Positions 12,151 through 22,129 of a stretch of DNA of 49,506 nt are shown in pieces. The notes below the pieces were generated by a model. That model had not been told where the DNA came from. It searched no databases and saw nothing but the letters and a program-made list of their open reading frames with translations. Location of the stretch: NCBI GenBank assembly GCA_013813355.1, contig JACCRT010000011.1:1-49506 (forward strand). Direction: 5' to 3'. The first letter of the stretch is position 1. Each line of letters starts with the position of its first letter. The position numbers and the translations under genes were made by a program. This DNA comes from Acidobacteriota bacterium. Lineage in GTDB: Bacteria > Acidobacteriota > Vicinamibacteria > Vicinamibacterales > 2-12-FULL-66-21.

Positions 12151-13054
12151 GGTCGGGGTGGCCTGGCGCGTCGGGCGGGTGGGCGTCAGCCTCGGTCCAC
12201 TGCTTCGCAATGCCGACCGCCATCTGGCGGACCCTGAGGATGTAGGCCATCCGCTCGGTGACGCCGATGCCGCCACTCGCATCAAGGAGGTTGAACATGT
12301 GTGAACACTTCAGGCAGTAGTCCAGCGCGGGGAGCACGAGGTTGCTGCGCAGCAGCGTCCCCGCGAGGCCGTAGTACTGGTCGAACAGGGTGCGGTGCAG
12401 CGCGTGCAGTTCGGCAGGCGGCATCTCGATCTGCCCGAACGCGTACTTCGACTGCTCCACTTCGTCGCGGTACCGCACGTCGCGGTACGTCACGCCGGGC
12501 GCCCAGGTGAGATCGAAGACGTCGGCGACGTCCTGCAGCGCCATCGCCAGGCGCTCGAGACCGTACGTGAGTTCGACCGAGATAGGCGCAAGGTCCACGC
12601 CACCGGCCTGCTGAAAATACGTGAACTGCGTAATCTCCTGTCCGTCGAAGAGTACCTGCCAACCGATGCCCCAGGCGCCGAGCGTCGGCGATTCCCAGTT
12701 GTCTTCCTCGAAGCGGATGTCGTGGCTGCGCAGATCGATACCGCAGGCCTCGAGGCTCTGCAGGTACCACTGCTGGACGTCGTCGGGCGCCGGTTTCAAC
12801 ACCACCTGGAACTGGTGGTGCTTGAACAGGCGGTTGGGATTCTCGCCGAACCGGCCGTCAGCCGGCCGCCGGGAGGGCTGGACGTACGCGACGCTCCAGT
12901 GCGCCGGCCCGAGCACGCGCAGGAAGGTTTCCGGGTGCATCGTACCGGCACCCATCTCGATATCGAGCGGCTGCTGCAGGAGGCAACCCCGGGAGGCCCA
13001 GAACTCCGACAGTTTGAAAATGAGCTGCTGCAGCGTCACCATCGATGAGAACAC
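12143..13054 (-). CDS. glyQ: Glycine--tRNA ligase, alpha subunit
   Basis: About 300-residue class II catalytic subunit of heterotetrameric GlyRS. It carries [43 protein letters not shown], the motif-2 region [18 protein letters not shown], and [23 protein letters not shown] (motif 3). The track start is a GTG at 13054 that overlaps the recO stop by one base (TAGTG). An ATG at 13042 would give [10 protein letters not shown] and is an equally good start; neither has a strong ribosome binding site. The gene lies between recO and glyS in a continuous unit. Confidence 0.96.
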   Translation of the reverse strand: MFSSMVTLQQLIFKLSEFWASRGCLLQQPLDIEMGAGTMHPETFLRVLGPAHWSVAYVQPSRRPADGRFGENPNRLFKHHQFQVVLKPAPDDVQQWYLQSLEACGIDLRSHDIRFEEDNWESPTLGAWGIGWQVLFDGQEITQFTYFQQAGGVDLAPISVELTYGLERLAMALQDVADVFDLTWAPGVTYRDVRYRDEVEQSKYAFGQIEMPPAELHALHRTLFDQYYGLAGTLLRSNLVLPALDYCLKCSHMFNLLDASGGIGVTERMAYILRVRQMAVGIAKQWTEADAHPPDAPGHPDHG

Positions 13055-13797
13055 TATCTTCGCATTTCGCGCAGAACCCTGGCTGACTTCAGCTCCTTGT
13101 CGAGGTGCAAAGCCAACAAGCGGCGATGAGCCGTTTCCAGTTCCCGCGCGGCCCGCGCCGACAGCGTCAGCGACGCCAGCCGTTCGGGCGCGGCGAGCCG
13201 CGCCGCCCGGAGGAACGCCAGCGCCTCACGGCTGAGCGACGTCCCCGAGCCGGGACGGGCGCAGGACAGGCACAGGAACGCGTGCTCGCCGGCGGGCATC
13301 GTCGCGCCGTCGTTGAGGCCGCCTCCGCAGGCCGGGCAGGCCGAGAGTGCCGGATAGACACCCTGCAGACGCAGGATCCAGTATTCGAAGTAGAGCGCCA
13401 GCTCCTGAACCGGCACGCTGGCGGCCACCGCCTCGGTGATGGAGGCCCCAAGCCGGTACAACCGTTCGTCAACGTGCGCTTCTGGTGCCCACTCGTCGAT
13501 CAGCTCCGCGAAATACCCCACGTGCCCCAGCGCTTCCCCGGTGCCCGCCGCAAGCGGTGAGCGCGTGGGTTCCACGTAATTGATGCGCACCAGCTCGCGT
13601 TGTTCGCGTTCGTAATACGCCACACCGGCACGTGTCATGGGCTCGAGCGCACCGGTAAACCGCGACTTCGCCCGCCGCGCACCCTTCGCCACGCCGCGCT
13701 TCTTGCCGCGATCCCGCGTGAGGAACACGACGATCCGATCCGCCTCGCCCAGTTTGTAGGTCCGCAGAATCAGCGCTTCGGACGTGTAAACGGGCAC
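13054..13797 (-). CDS. recO: DNA repair protein RecO
   Basis: 247-residue recombination mediator acting in the RecFOR pathway, loading RecA onto SSB-coated gaps. The OB-fold N-terminal domain reads [39 protein letters not shown], a standard RecO N-terminus. The helical C-terminal domain contains the zinc-binding pairs CPACGG and CLSC found in many RecO proteins. Eight bases separate it from mgtE upstream, and its stop overlaps the glyQ GTG by one base. Confidence 0.95.
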   Translation of the reverse strand: MPVYTSEALILRTYKLGEADRIVVFLTRDRGKKRGVAKGARRAKSRFTGALEPMTRAGVAYYEREQRELVRINYVEPTRSPLAAGTGEALGHVGYFAELIDEWAPEAHVDERLYRLGASITEAVAASVPVQELALYFEYWILRLQGVYPALSACPACGGGLNDGATMPAGEHAFLCLSCARPGSGTSLSREALAFLRAARLAAPERLASLTLSARAARELETAHRRLLALHLDKELKSARVLREMRR

Positions 13798-13805
13798 CGT
13801 TCATT

Positions 13806-15179
13806 CTACTCCGCGACGTGCAGATGCCGCAGAAAGAGCGTGGCGAGCCCGAGAAACGAAAGGAATCCGAACACGTCTGTCAGCGTCGTGATGAACACGG
13901 CCGAGGCCAGTGCGGGGTCGATTTTCAGGGCGCGTAACGTCAACGGGATGAGCGTGCCCGCGACCGCGGCCACGAACATGTTGATGACCATCGCCATGCC
14001 CAGGATCAGCCCCAGCACGGGATTGCCGTAGGCCAGCCACGCGATGAGGCCTCCGATTACGCCGCACGCGAGCCCGTTGCCCGCGCCGACCACCGCCTCC
14101 TTCAGCAGCGCCTGCCGCGTGTTGCTCCACGTGAGTTCGCCGAGCGCAATGCCGCGCACGATCACGGTGAGTGTCTGCGTCGCGGCATTGCCGCCCATGC
14201 CGGCCACGACCGGCATGAAGACTGCCAGAGCGGTAAACACCGCGATGGTGCCCTCGAAGCGGCTCACGACGAGGGCGGCCACGAAGGCCGTGCACAGGTT
14301 GACCATCAGCCAGGGCAGGCGCTTCCGCAGCGAATCGCCCGGGGACGTGAACACGCGGTCGTCCCCGGAGACGCCGGCAAGCCGGTACACGTCTTCGGTC
14401 GCCTCGTCCTTGATGACATCGATGATGTCGTCCACGGTGATGACGCCGACCAGCTTGTTCTCTTCGTCAACAACGGGGATCGCCAGGAGGTTGTACGAGG
14501 CGACCTGACGGGCGACCTCTTCCTGGTCCGTCTCCACCCGGACGCTGATCAGGTCCGTCGTCATGATTCGCTTGAGCGGCGTCGCCGTCGAGACCAGCAG
14601 CAACCGGCGCAGCGAGACGACCCCCACCAGGTGACGACGCGCATCGACGACGTAGAGGTAGAAGACGACTTCGACGTCCCGGGATCCCTGGAGCGCGCTG
14701 ATGGCTTCACCCGCCGTCATCTCTTCCGAAAGCGCGAAGACTCTCGGATTCATGATGCGGCCGGCCGTCTGCTCGTCGTACTCGAGCAGCTCGCCAACGT
14801 CGCCGCCGGCGGGCCGCTTCTGCATCAACTCGAGCACCGATGCCGACAGCTCCTCGGGCAGGTAGTCGATGATCGCCGCGGCGTCGTCGGAAGGCAGCTC
14901 CTGGGTGAGCTTGACAATTTCGTCGGCAGGACGGTCGGCCAGCAGCGCGGCGCCCGCGTCTGGCTCGAGCTCGCTGAGCGCCTCCATCGCGAGGCGGGGA
15001 TTCCGCTCGAGCAGCAGCGAAAAGGCCGACACCCGGTCCTTCTGGGTCAGCTCGGCGAAGAGCTGCGCGAGGTCGGCTGGATGCTGCTTCTGGAGCAGGT
15101 TGACCAGGTTCGCCGTCGCCCCCATTCGCTGGAGGCGCCGGACTGAGTCGAGCACGACATCGAGCTTACGCTGCGGCAT
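13806..15179 (-). CDS. mgtE: Magnesium transporter MgtE
   Basis: 457-residue Mg2+ channel of the inner membrane. The N-terminal superhelical domain (HPADLAQLFAELTQKDR) is followed by two CBS domains (residues ~140-260, with VFALSEEMTAGEAI and IPVVDEENKLVGVITVDDIIDV) that gate the pore by Mg2+ sensing. A five-helix membrane domain includes the signature VFMPVVAGMGGNAATQTLTVIVRG. It heads the unit that continues into recO, glyQ, glyS, ppdK and corA. It is separated from era by 155 bp in which I see no gene, so a promoter probably lies there. Confidence 0.96.
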   Translation of the reverse strand: MPQRKLDVVLDSVRRLQRMGATANLVNLLQKQHPADLAQLFAELTQKDRVSAFSLLLERNPRLAMEALSELEPDAGAALLADRPADEIVKLTQELPSDDAAAIIDYLPEELSASVLELMQKRPAGGDVGELLEYDEQTAGRIMNPRVFALSEEMTAGEAISALQGSRDVEVVFYLYVVDARRHLVGVVSLRRLLLVSTATPLKRIMTTDLISVRVETDQEEVARQVASYNLLAIPVVDEENKLVGVITVDDIIDVIKDEATEDVYRLAGVSGDDRVFTSPGDSLRKRLPWLMVNLCTAFVAALVVSRFEGTIAVFTALAVFMPVVAGMGGNAATQTLTVIVRGIALGELTWSNTRQALLKEAVVGAGNGLACGVIGGLIAWLAYGNPVLGLILGMAMVINMFVAAVAGTLIPLTLRALKIDPALASAVFITTLTDVFGFLSFLGLATLFLRHLHVAE

Positions 15180-15334
15180 AGAAAGTCAACCAGGATGAGC
15201 GGGAACTGCCCAATGTAGCACGAATACGGCCCCTCAGGGGGGCGTGTGGGCGGGCGAGTGTGGATAGTCGAAGGTGGCCCTCGGGACCCCTCGAGACGTC
15301 GCCACAATGAGGGGGAGCGCCAGAGGCGCGGATG

Positions 15335-16252
15335 TTATCGCCGCGGCTTGCGGGGGCGACGCTCGGTACGGGGCACGCCGAGATCGTCGAGGGCCCGGTC
15401 GTCGTTCCGCCAGTCAGGATTCACTTTCACCCTGAGGTCGAGAAACACCTTCGTGCCGAAGAATCGTTCCAGATCCTGGCGGGCTTCGGTACCGATCCGC
15501 TTGATCATCTCGCCCCCGCGGCCGATGACGATGGGCTTCTGCGAATTCTGCTCCACGAAAATCGTGCAGTACAGCCGCAGAAGGCGCTCGCGGGACTCCT
15601 CGTCGAACTGGTCCACTATGACCGCCGTGGAAAACGGCAGTTCGGCCCGCGTGTGCATCAGCACCTTCTCGCGGACCGTCTCGGCGACGATGGCCCGCTC
15701 CGGCTGGTCGGTCAGGTAGTCGAGGTCGTGGATCGGCGCGCCCTCAGGCATCAGGTCGAGCAGCACCTGCTCGAGTCGCTCCACGCCATCACCCGTTTCG
15801 GCAGACACGGGGACGATCGAGGCGAAGTCGTGCCAGCCCTGCACCTGTTCGATGAGCGGCAGCAGCTTCGCTTTCGCCACCAGGTCGATCTTGTTCAACA
15901 CGAGGACGATCGGGCGCTTCACGTCCTGCAGAAGCCGGGACACGAACGCGTCCCCGCTGCCCGGCCGTGTCGACGCGTCGAAGACCAGCACCACCACATC
16001 CACTTCGCGGAGCGTCTCGACGGCCGCATCCACCATCCTGACGTTCAGCCGATGCAACGGCCGGTGGATGCCCGGCGTGTCGACGAAGACAATCTGGCCG
16101 TCCGGGTAGTTCTGCACGCCGACGATTCGCGTCCGTGTCGTCTGCGGCTTATCGGAGACGATGGCCACCTTCTGACCGACAATCCGGTTGAGGAGGGTGG
16201 ACTTGCCGGCGTTGGGCCGGCCGACGAGGGACACGTAGCCTGAACGCGGCAT
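15335..16252 (-). CDS. era: GTPase Era
   Basis: 305-residue essential GTPase that assists 16S rRNA 3'-end maturation and 30S assembly. G motifs are visible: GRPNAGKSTLLN (G1), TRTRIVGV (G2), DTPGIH (G3) and NKIDLV (G4). The C-terminal KH domain, which binds the 16S 3' end, contains VIGRGGEMIKRIGTEARQD. Era starts 6 bases after the CNNM gene and sits with ybeY and phoH, a widely conserved grouping for rRNA processing. Confidence 0.97.
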   Translation of the reverse strand: MPRSGYVSLVGRPNAGKSTLLNRIVGQKVAIVSDKPQTTRTRIVGVQNYPDGQIVFVDTPGIHRPLHRLNVRMVDAAVETLREVDVVVLVFDASTRPGSGDAFVSRLLQDVKRPIVLVLNKIDLVAKAKLLPLIEQVQGWHDFASIVPVSAETGDGVERLEQVLLDLMPEGAPIHDLDYLTDQPERAIVAETVREKVLMHTRAELPFSTAVIVDQFDEESRERLLRLYCTIFVEQNSQKPIVIGRGGEMIKRIGTEARQDLERFFGTKVFLDLRVKVNPDWRNDDRALDDLGVPRTERRPRKPRR

Positions 16253-16258
16253 CAGATG

Positions 16259-17515
16259 TTACTCGCCATTGACGGGCGCCGGGATGGCCTTCCTGAACCG
16301 CACCTTGTGGATGCGCCGGCGCTCAGCCTCGAGCACTTCGACGAACATCCCATCGAGTTCGAAGGTCTCCCCGACCGCCGGCACGCGCCCGACGCGCGTC
16401 AGCACGTAGCCGCCGACGGTTTCGAAGCCTTCGCTTTCGACGTCGACCGACAGGCGCTCGCAGACCTCGTCGATGTTGACCTTGCCGCTGAACACGAATG
16501 AGCCTTCCCCCTCGTCGACGACCGGTTCCGACTCGACGTCGTACTCGTCCCGTATCTCCCCGACGAGTTCTTCCAGCAGGTCCTCGATGGTAACGAGCCC
16601 CGCCGTGCCGCCGTACTCGTCCACGACGATGGCGATCTGTTGCTGCCGCCGCTGAAATTCCCGCAGCAGCTCCGGCACCCGCTTGGTCTCGGGCACGACC
16701 ATCGCCGGGCGCACCAGGCCCGCAATCGGCCGTGCATTGGGTTCTGATTCCGGCAGCTGGATCAGGTCCTTGACGTACACAATCCCCAGGATATTGTCGA
16801 GGTTCTCACCATGCACGGGGATGCGCGAGTATTCCTGCTCGCGGAACAGCGCGCGCAGTTCATCGAGCGTCGCGTCGGCGTGAATGGCGACCATGTCGGG
16901 ACGTGGCGTCATGACTTCGCGCACCAGCGTGTCGCCAAAGTCCACGATTGACTGCAGCAGGCGGCGCTCGTCCCCCTCGATCAGCGTCGTCGCCTCATGT
17001 GCCTCGGGTGCGAGGGGCGGCACCTCGCCGTTGGCATTGTCGGCGACGATCGTCACCACCACGTCGGTTCGTGCCCGCCGCGGGTCGGTGGCGATCACCC
17101 GCACCAGGCCATTGGTCAGCGGCTGCAGGAAGCGCGCGACGACGTCGAAGGGCGGCAGCAGGAACTCGAGCACCCGCTCGGGGTTGCGGCGAACGATGTA
17201 CGCAGGAATCAGGTGCTCGCAGACGAAGATGAAAACGGCGACGAACAGGAGGAGCATCCCGATGGCCTGTACCCCCGTACGCCCTGTCAGGATGGCGATG
17301 AACATGGTCGCCAGCGAGAAAATGACGCCGAGCGTCAGCCTCGCCGGGACGAACAGCTGCAGCGGCTCCTGCAAATAGAACCCGAGGCGGTCGTCGCGCC
17401 CGCCTCGTTCGACCATGAGGCGCAGGGACAACCGCATCAACGCACTGAAGGCGGTTTCAATCGTGCCGATGTACACGGCCGCCACGGCGGCGAGGAACAG
17501 CAGCAGCGGGATCAC
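16259..17515 (-). CDS. CNNM/CBS-domain protein (HlyC/CorC family)
   Basis: 418-residue membrane protein of the HlyC/CorC (TlyC, CNNM) family, thought to take part in Mg2+ homeostasis. The N-terminal CNNM transmembrane domain spans about residues 1-140 (TIETAFSALMRLSLRLM; FVCEHLIPAYIVRR). Two CBS domains follow (REVMTPRPDMVAIH; SRIPVHGENLDNILGIVYVKDLI; VVDEYGGTAGLVTIEDLLEELVGEI), and then a CorC_HlyC C-terminal domain (GKVNIDEVCERL...GFETVGGYVL). It overlaps ybeY by 4 bases and precedes era. Some members were named haemolysins, but the family role is ion transport. Confidence 0.92.
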   Translation of the reverse strand: MIPLLLFLAAVAAVYIGTIETAFSALMRLSLRLMVERGGRDDRLGFYLQEPLQLFVPARLTLGVIFSLATMFIAILTGRTGVQAIGMLLLFVAVFIFVCEHLIPAYIVRRNPERVLEFLLPPFDVVARFLQPLTNGLVRVIATDPRRARTDVVVTIVADNANGEVPPLAPEAHEATTLIEGDERRLLQSIVDFGDTLVREVMTPRPDMVAIHADATLDELRALFREQEYSRIPVHGENLDNILGIVYVKDLIQLPESEPNARPIAGLVRPAMVVPETKRVPELLREFQRRQQQIAIVVDEYGGTAGLVTIEDLLEELVGEIRDEYDVESEPVVDEGEGSFVFSGKVNIDEVCERLSVDVESEGFETVGGYVLTRVGRVPAVGETFELDGMFVEVLEAERRRIHKVRFRKAIPAPVNGE

Positions 17516-17985
17516 GCGCGGCTCCGCTCTATCAGGCCGAGCGGCAGCCCGCCCTTGCGCCGCAGGCGCGCTTCCGCCCGTGCCATCCGGCCGGCCTCGT
17601 CAGGGTCCTCGTGATCGTAGCCGAGCAGGTGCAGAAGGCCGTGCAGGGCCAGCACGCGCAACTCGGATTGGTAGGTATGTCCGGCGTCGCGAGCCTGCCG
17701 TCGGGCCATGCCGGTCGCGATGACGATGTCGCCGAGGTGAGCGTCCGCCCCGGGATTTTCGGGGCGCTCGCCGGGAAAGCTCAATACATCGGTGGGTGCG
17801 TTCTTCCGGCGGTACTGGCGGTTCAGCTTCTGAATATGCGCGTCGCTGACGAGCGCGATCGCGACGCCGCCCCGCGCGCGAGCCGGGGCGACGGCGGCCA
17901 GCCAGCGGCCGAGTCCGCCCGAACGGACCGAACGGCCGCGGCCGTCCGAGACCGACACGCGCAACCGTCTACTGTCGGGATCCAC
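17512..17985 (-). CDS. ybeY: Endoribonuclease YbeY (rRNA maturation factor)
   Basis: 157-residue metal-dependent endoribonuclease involved in 16S rRNA maturation and 70S quality control. The defining H3xH5xH zinc motif is present as [11 protein letters not shown], and the substrate-binding region reads [18 protein letters not shown]. Its start lies inside the last codons of phoH (17-base overlap) and its end overlaps the CNNM gene by 4 bases, so it is translationally coupled on both sides. Confidence 0.95.
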   Translation of the reverse strand: MDPDSRRLRVSVSDGRGRSVRSGGLGRWLAAVAPARARGGVAIALVSDAHIQKLNRQYRRKNAPTDVLSFPGERPENPGADAHLGDIVIATGMARRQARDAGHTYQSELRVLALHGLLHLLGYDHEDPDEAGRMARAEARLRRKGGLPLGLIERSRA

Positions 17986-18919
17986 CGTACGCTTCGTACG
18001 CCTTCACAATCTGCTGGACGAGCGGATGGCGGACAACGTCCTTCTCGTCGAAGTGGATGAACGCGATCCCCTCGACATTGCCCACCACCTTCAGCGCCTC
18101 CACCAGGCCCGACTGCCGGGCGGTCGGCAGGTCGATCTGGGTGATGTCCCCCGTAATCACCGCCTTCGAGCCGTAGCCGAGGCGGGTGAGGAACATCTTC
18201 ATCTGCTCCGATGTCGTGTTCTGCGCTTCGTCGAGGATGACAAAGGCATCGTTGAGGGTCCGCCCCCGCATGAACGCAATCGGCGCCACCTCGATGGTGC
18301 CGCGTTCGAGCAGGCGGTCGGCCCGCTCGATCTCCATCATGTCGTAGAGGGCGTCGTACAACGGCCGCAGGTAGGGGTTCACCTTCTCCTGCAGGTCGCC
18401 CGGCAGGAACCCCAGCTTCTCCCCCGCTTCGACGGCGGGACGCGCGAGGATGATCCGGCTCACCCGCTTGGCGACCAGGAAGGCGACCGCCTGTGCCATG
18501 GCAAGGTAGGTCTTCCCCGTGCCCGCCGGACCGATTCCGAACACGATGTCGTGCGCGTCGATCGCGTCGAGATACCTTCGCTGGTTGACGCTCTTCGGCA
18601 TCACCTGCCGTTTGCCGGCCGTCTTGGCCGCGCCGCGGAGGAAGTAGTCGGCGAGTGCGACGTTTTCGTCCTGGGCGATGAGCTGGGACGCGGTGCGAAC
18701 GTCTCCCTTCCCGAGCTTATAGCCGCCCCGCATGAGTGCGGAGAGCTGCTCGAGAACCTTCTCCGACCGCGTGACATCGGCCGTCTCCCCCTCCACGATG
18801 ATCTCCTGCCCGCTCGTGCGGATCCGGACGTGGAAGAGCGTCTCGAGATGCTTCAGATTTTCGTCGTAGGTGCCGAACAAGGCCTCGGCCCCTTCGTCGG
18901 GGACCGCAATCTTGCGCAT
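17969..18919 (-). CDS. phoH: PhoH-family ATPase
   Basis: 316-residue PhoH-like protein with an N-terminal KH-like region ([16 protein letters not shown]) and a P-loop ATPase domain: Walker [18 protein letters not shown], Walker [12 protein letters not shown], then [22 protein letters not shown]. PhoH-ybeY-era neighbours are typical and point to RNA metabolism. The first ATG is at 18919, but the only good Shine-Dalgarno sequence (GAAGGAG) is 26 bases further upstream, well placed for an in-frame ATA codon (IPPTTV-M). The true start is therefore uncertain by six codons. Confidence 0.94.
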   Translation of the reverse strand: MRKIAVPDEGAEALFGTYDENLKHLETLFHVRIRTSGQEIIVEGETADVTRSEKVLEQLSALMRGGYKLGKGDVRTASQLIAQDENVALADYFLRGAAKTAGKRQVMPKSVNQRRYLDAIDAHDIVFGIGPAGTGKTYLAMAQAVAFLVAKRVSRIILARPAVEAGEKLGFLPGDLQEKVNPYLRPLYDALYDMMEIERADRLLERGTIEVAPIAFMRGRTLNDAFVILDEAQNTTSEQMKMFLTRLGYGSKAVITGDITQIDLPTARQSGLVEALKVVGNVEGIAFIHFDEKDVVRHPLVQQIVKAYEAYGGSRQ

Positions 18920-18957
18920 GACCGTCGTGGGTGGTATGGCGATAACTCCTTCAAAAC

Positions 18958-18983
18958 GTGCTAATTAGCACAGCTGGATAATA
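18958..18983 (-). promoter_or_regulatory. phoH-operon -10 hexamer and 14-bp palindromic operator
   Basis: On the minus strand a -10-like TATTAT (18983-18978) is followed after 6 bases by the perfect palindrome GTGCTAATTAGCAC (18971-18958), so the palindrome would cover the transcription start. No clear -35 hexamer is seen. The position fits a repressor operator for the phoH-ybeY-CNNM-era unit. The regulator is not identifiable from sequence. Confidence 0.45.
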
Positions 18984-19006
18984 CCACGGCTCCGCAGCGG
19001 CCCGAT

Positions 19007-20788
19007 TCAGCGTTCAAGGTGCAACCCCAGCTTGAGCTCGCGGAGCTGTTTGGCGTTCACGGCAGACGGCGCCCCGGCCATGAGATCGACGGCCTGCGCC
19101 GTCTTGGGGAACGCGATGACGTCGCGGATCGACGCCTCGCGGCTCAGGATGGCGACGATGCGGTCGAGCCCGAGGGCGATGCCCCCATGGGGCGGCGTGC
19201 CGAACTCGAGGGCGTCCACGAAAAACCCGAAGCGCAACTTCGCTTCCTCGTCGGAGATGCCGAGGAGCCTGAAGATGAGCCGCTGAAGCCCCTGATCGTG
19301 AATCCGGATACTGCCACCGGCGATCTCGCTGCCGTTCAACACGAGGTCGTACGCGCGTGCCCGCGCCCGCCCCTGCTCGGTCTCGATCAGGTGGCGATCG
19401 CTTTCGAGCGGGGCCGTAAACGGGTGGTGCATGAATTCGTAGCGCTGTTCGTCTTCCTGCCACTCGAACATCGGGAAGTCGACGACCCAGAGGAATGCGA
19501 ACGCATCCGCGGCCAGCAGGTTCTCCTTCCGCGCGAGGTTCAGGCGCAGCTGGCCCAGCACCCTCGACGTCGCGTCGTGCGGCCCGGCGGCCATGATCGC
19601 CAGGTCGGCTGGCCCGGCGCCGGCTGCTTCGAGCGCCGCCTGGATCGCGCCTTCCCCCGCCGCCTTGAGCGCGGGGCTCTGCACGGCGCCATCGGGCGCG
19701 CGAGCCCACACCAGCCCGCCCGCGCCGAGCGCCTTGGCCTGTTCGATCAAGTCGTCCAGCTCGCGACGGGAGTACCTGGCCGCGCCGGGCACGGCGAACC
19801 CGCGCACTTCGCCCCCTCCGTCGATGGCGCCGCGAAAGAGGGAGAACGAAGACTCCCTGAAAACGGACGAAAGATCCCGGATTTCCATACCGGGGCGCAG
19901 GTCGGGTTTGTCAGAGCCGTACGTGGCGATGGCCTCCGCGTACGGCATCCGCAGAAACGGGCGCGGGGCCTCGCGTCCGATGAGCGCCATCAGACGTCCC
20001 ATCAACGGTTCGATCGTCGAGAACACCAGGTCCTCGGTCGCGAACGAGATCTCGAGGTCAACCTGCGTGAACTCCGGCTGGCGATCCGCGCGCAGGTCCT
20101 CGTCGCGGAAGCACTTCACAATCTGGAAGTAGCGGTCCATCCCCGCGATCATGAGGATCTGTTTGAAAATCTGCGGGGACTGCGGCAGCGCGTAGAACTC
20201 GCCGGGATGCACGCGGCTCGGGACCAGGTAGTCGCGCGCCCCTTCCGGAGTGGACTTGGTCAGCATCGGCGTTTCGATTTCGAGGAAGCCGTGCTCGTCG
20301 AAGTACTTCCGGATCTCCATCGTGGCCCGGTGCCGCAGGGCAATGTTCTGCTGCATCCGCGGGCGCCGCAGATCCAGATATCGATAGCGCAGCCGCATCT
20401 CCTCGGCGATCGGCACCTCATCGGCGATCGAGAACGGCGGAACCTTCGCTTCGTTCAGCAGCCGGAGCTCGGCCGCAGCGACCTCGATAGTACCGGTCTG
20501 CATTTTCGTGTTGACCGCCTCTGGCGCGCGCGCAGCCACGCGGCCCATGACCGCAATGACGAACTCGGCGCGCAGTCGCTTGGCCGCCTCCGCCAGCGCT
20601 TCGCTGTCACGCGCCACGACCTGCGTGAGGCCGTGCCGGTCCCGGATGTCGAGGAACACCAGCGATGGACCCAGTTCGCGAATCCGGTGGACCCAGCCAA
20701 GAAGCACGACATCCTGCCCGACATGCTCGGTCGTCAATTCCCCGCACGTGTGGGTGCGGGCCAGTGTGCCTAAGGGTGTAATGTCCAT
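19007..20788 (-). CDS. aspS: Aspartate--tRNA ligase (bacterial type)
   Basis: 593-residue class IIb synthetase charging tRNA(Asp). The N-terminal OB-fold anticodon-binding domain reads VGQDVVLLGWVHRIRELGPSLVFLDIRDR. The catalytic core has the YRYLDLRRPRMQQN block, motif 2 FRDEDLRADRQPEFTQVDLE, the bacterial GAD insertion domain (~residues 290-420), and motif 3 GGIALGLDRIVAIL. Length and the GAD insertion identify the bacterial type; whether it also charges tRNA(Asn) cannot be read here. It starts 21 bases after hisS. Confidence 0.97.
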   Translation of the reverse strand: MDITPLGTLARTHTCGELTTEHVGQDVVLLGWVHRIRELGPSLVFLDIRDRHGLTQVVARDSEALAEAAKRLRAEFVIAVMGRVAARAPEAVNTKMQTGTIEVAAAELRLLNEAKVPPFSIADEVPIAEEMRLRYRYLDLRRPRMQQNIALRHRATMEIRKYFDEHGFLEIETPMLTKSTPEGARDYLVPSRVHPGEFYALPQSPQIFKQILMIAGMDRYFQIVKCFRDEDLRADRQPEFTQVDLEISFATEDLVFSTIEPLMGRLMALIGREAPRPFLRMPYAEAIATYGSDKPDLRPGMEIRDLSSVFRESSFSLFRGAIDGGGEVRGFAVPGAARYSRRELDDLIEQAKALGAGGLVWARAPDGAVQSPALKAAGEGAIQAALEAAGAGPADLAIMAAGPHDATSRVLGQLRLNLARKENLLAADAFAFLWVVDFPMFEWQEDEQRYEFMHHPFTAPLESDRHLIETEQGRARARAYDLVLNGSEIAGGSIRIHDQGLQRLIFRLLGISDEEAKLRFGFFVDALEFGTPPHGGIALGLDRIVAILSREASIRDVIAFPKTAQAVDLMAGAPSAVNAKQLRELKLGLHLER

Positions 20789-20809
20789 TTCTCGTATCGC
20801 CGTCCGGCG

Positions 20810-22129
20810 TCAGGCGAAAAGACCGAACGCGGCGGCCACGTCCGCTCGCGCCACGGTCTGCTGCTCGCCCGTCGTCAGATTTTTCACGGTCACTTCGCCG
20901 CGGGCGATCTCGTCACCGCCGAGGATGGCGGCAAAGGGAACTCCCTTGCCGGCCGCGTACTTCATCTGCTTGCCGAGCTTGTCGGGCTCCGGGTAGACCT
21001 CGACCCGGATGCCCGCGTCCCGGAGTTCGCGGGCCAGCGCGAGCGCATCGGGCACCGTGGCGGCCTCGAACAGGGGCACGAGCACGTCGGCCGCGGGCTT
21101 GATGACGTCGGCCGGGAACATCCCGCGCTCGGTCATGACGACGAGGATGCGTTCCAGGCCCAGCGAGAACCCGCACGCCGGCACGTTCTCGCCGCTGAAC
21201 ATCCCGATCAGTCCGTCGTAGCGGCCGCCCCCGCCCAGGCTTCCCGCAAGATCCGGCACCGTGATCTCCATGATAGCGCCGGTGTAGTACGACAACCCGC
21301 GCGCCAGGCTGGGATCGAATCGAACGTACGGCGCAGCACTCATGACGGCGCAGTACAGGAACATCTGCTCGAGTTCCTCGACGCCGCTGGCGCCCGCCGC
21401 ATGCTCCTCGAGCAGGTCGTCGGCCTGGGCGATATCGAGCCCATCCAGGAACGTGTCGAGGATCCGCCCGGCTGCGTCGGGGGCAATGCCACGCCGGGCC
21501 AGCTCCTCAGCCACACCGTCCCGGCCGATCTTGTCGAGCTTGTCGATGGCAATCAGCGCCGCCCCGTGGAGCTCCGCCGGCACGCCCGCGACATCCAGCA
21601 GCCCCGACAACACGCGCCGGTGATTCACCCTGATCACGAAATCGCTGAACCCCAGCGCCAGGAGCACATCGCTCACGGCCGCACACAGCTCGGCCTCGAC
21701 CACCATCGACACCGAGCCAATCGCGTCGACGTCGCACTGGTAGAACTCGCGAAAGCGGCCGCGCGCCGGCCGGTCCGCGCGCCAGACCGGCTGGATTTGG
21801 TAGCGCCGGAAGAGGCGCGGCAGCTTCCCTCTGTACTCGGCGGCCACGCGCGCCAGCGGCACGGTGAGATCGTACCGCAGCGCCAGGTCGGTTTCGCCCG
21901 AACTCTCGTGCTCGCCGCGGCGCAGGACCTTGAAGATCAGTTTGTTGCCTTCCTCGCCGTACTTGCCGGTGAGGGTCTCGATGTTCTCGAGCGCGGGCGT
22001 CTCGAGCGGCTCGAAGCCATACCGTCGATAAACGTCGGTCACGATGCCGATGACGTATTCACGCCGCCGGACGTCCTCGGGAAGAAAGTCGCGCATCCCG
22101 CGCGCAGGGCGTGTCTGCTGGGAAGCCAT
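20810..22129 (-). CDS. hisS: Histidine--tRNA ligase
   Basis: 439-residue class II synthetase charging tRNA(His). The ORF track extends upstream through another gene; the start at 22129 gives MASQQTRPARGMRDFLPEDV, the family N-terminus. Visible motifs are RYDLTVPLARVAAEY (motif 1 region), FRRYQIQPVWRADRPARGRFREFYQCDVD (motif 2), the histidine motif LARGLSYYTGAIMEI, and motif 3 GFSLGLERIL. The C-terminal anticodon-binding domain covers ~340-439. Its ATG overlaps the stop of the carbonic-anhydrase-like gene (ATGA). Confidence 0.97.
   Translation of the reverse strand: MASQQTRPARGMRDFLPEDVRRREYVIGIVTDVYRRYGFEPLETPALENIETLTGKYGEEGNKLIFKVLRRGEHESSGETDLALRYDLTVPLARVAAEYRGKLPRLFRRYQIQPVWRADRPARGRFREFYQCDVDAIGSVSMVVEAELCAAVSDVLLALGFSDFVIRVNHRRVLSGLLDVAGVPAELHGAALIAIDKLDKIGRDGVAEELARRGIAPDAAGRILDTFLDGLDIAQADDLLEEHAAGASGVEELEQMFLYCAVMSAAPYVRFDPSLARGLSYYTGAIMEITVPDLAGSLGGGGRYDGLIGMFSGENVPACGFSLGLERILVVMTERGMFPADVIKPAADVLVPLFEAATVPDALALARELRDAGIRVEVYPEPDKLGKQMKYAAGKGVPFAAILGGDEIARGEVTVKNLTTGEQQTVARADVAAAFGLFA

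Noticed and set aside
18958-18971. Resemblance of GTGCTAATTAGCAC to a CIRCE (HrcA) element
   Set aside because: The half-sites are in inside-out order and lack the 9-base spacer, and the genes are not heat-shock chaperones; kept only as a generic operator candidate.
19019-20773. 584-aa plus-strand ORF
   Set aside because: It is antisense to aspS throughout; its composition (runs of Arg, His, Asp) is typical of GC-rich shadow frames.
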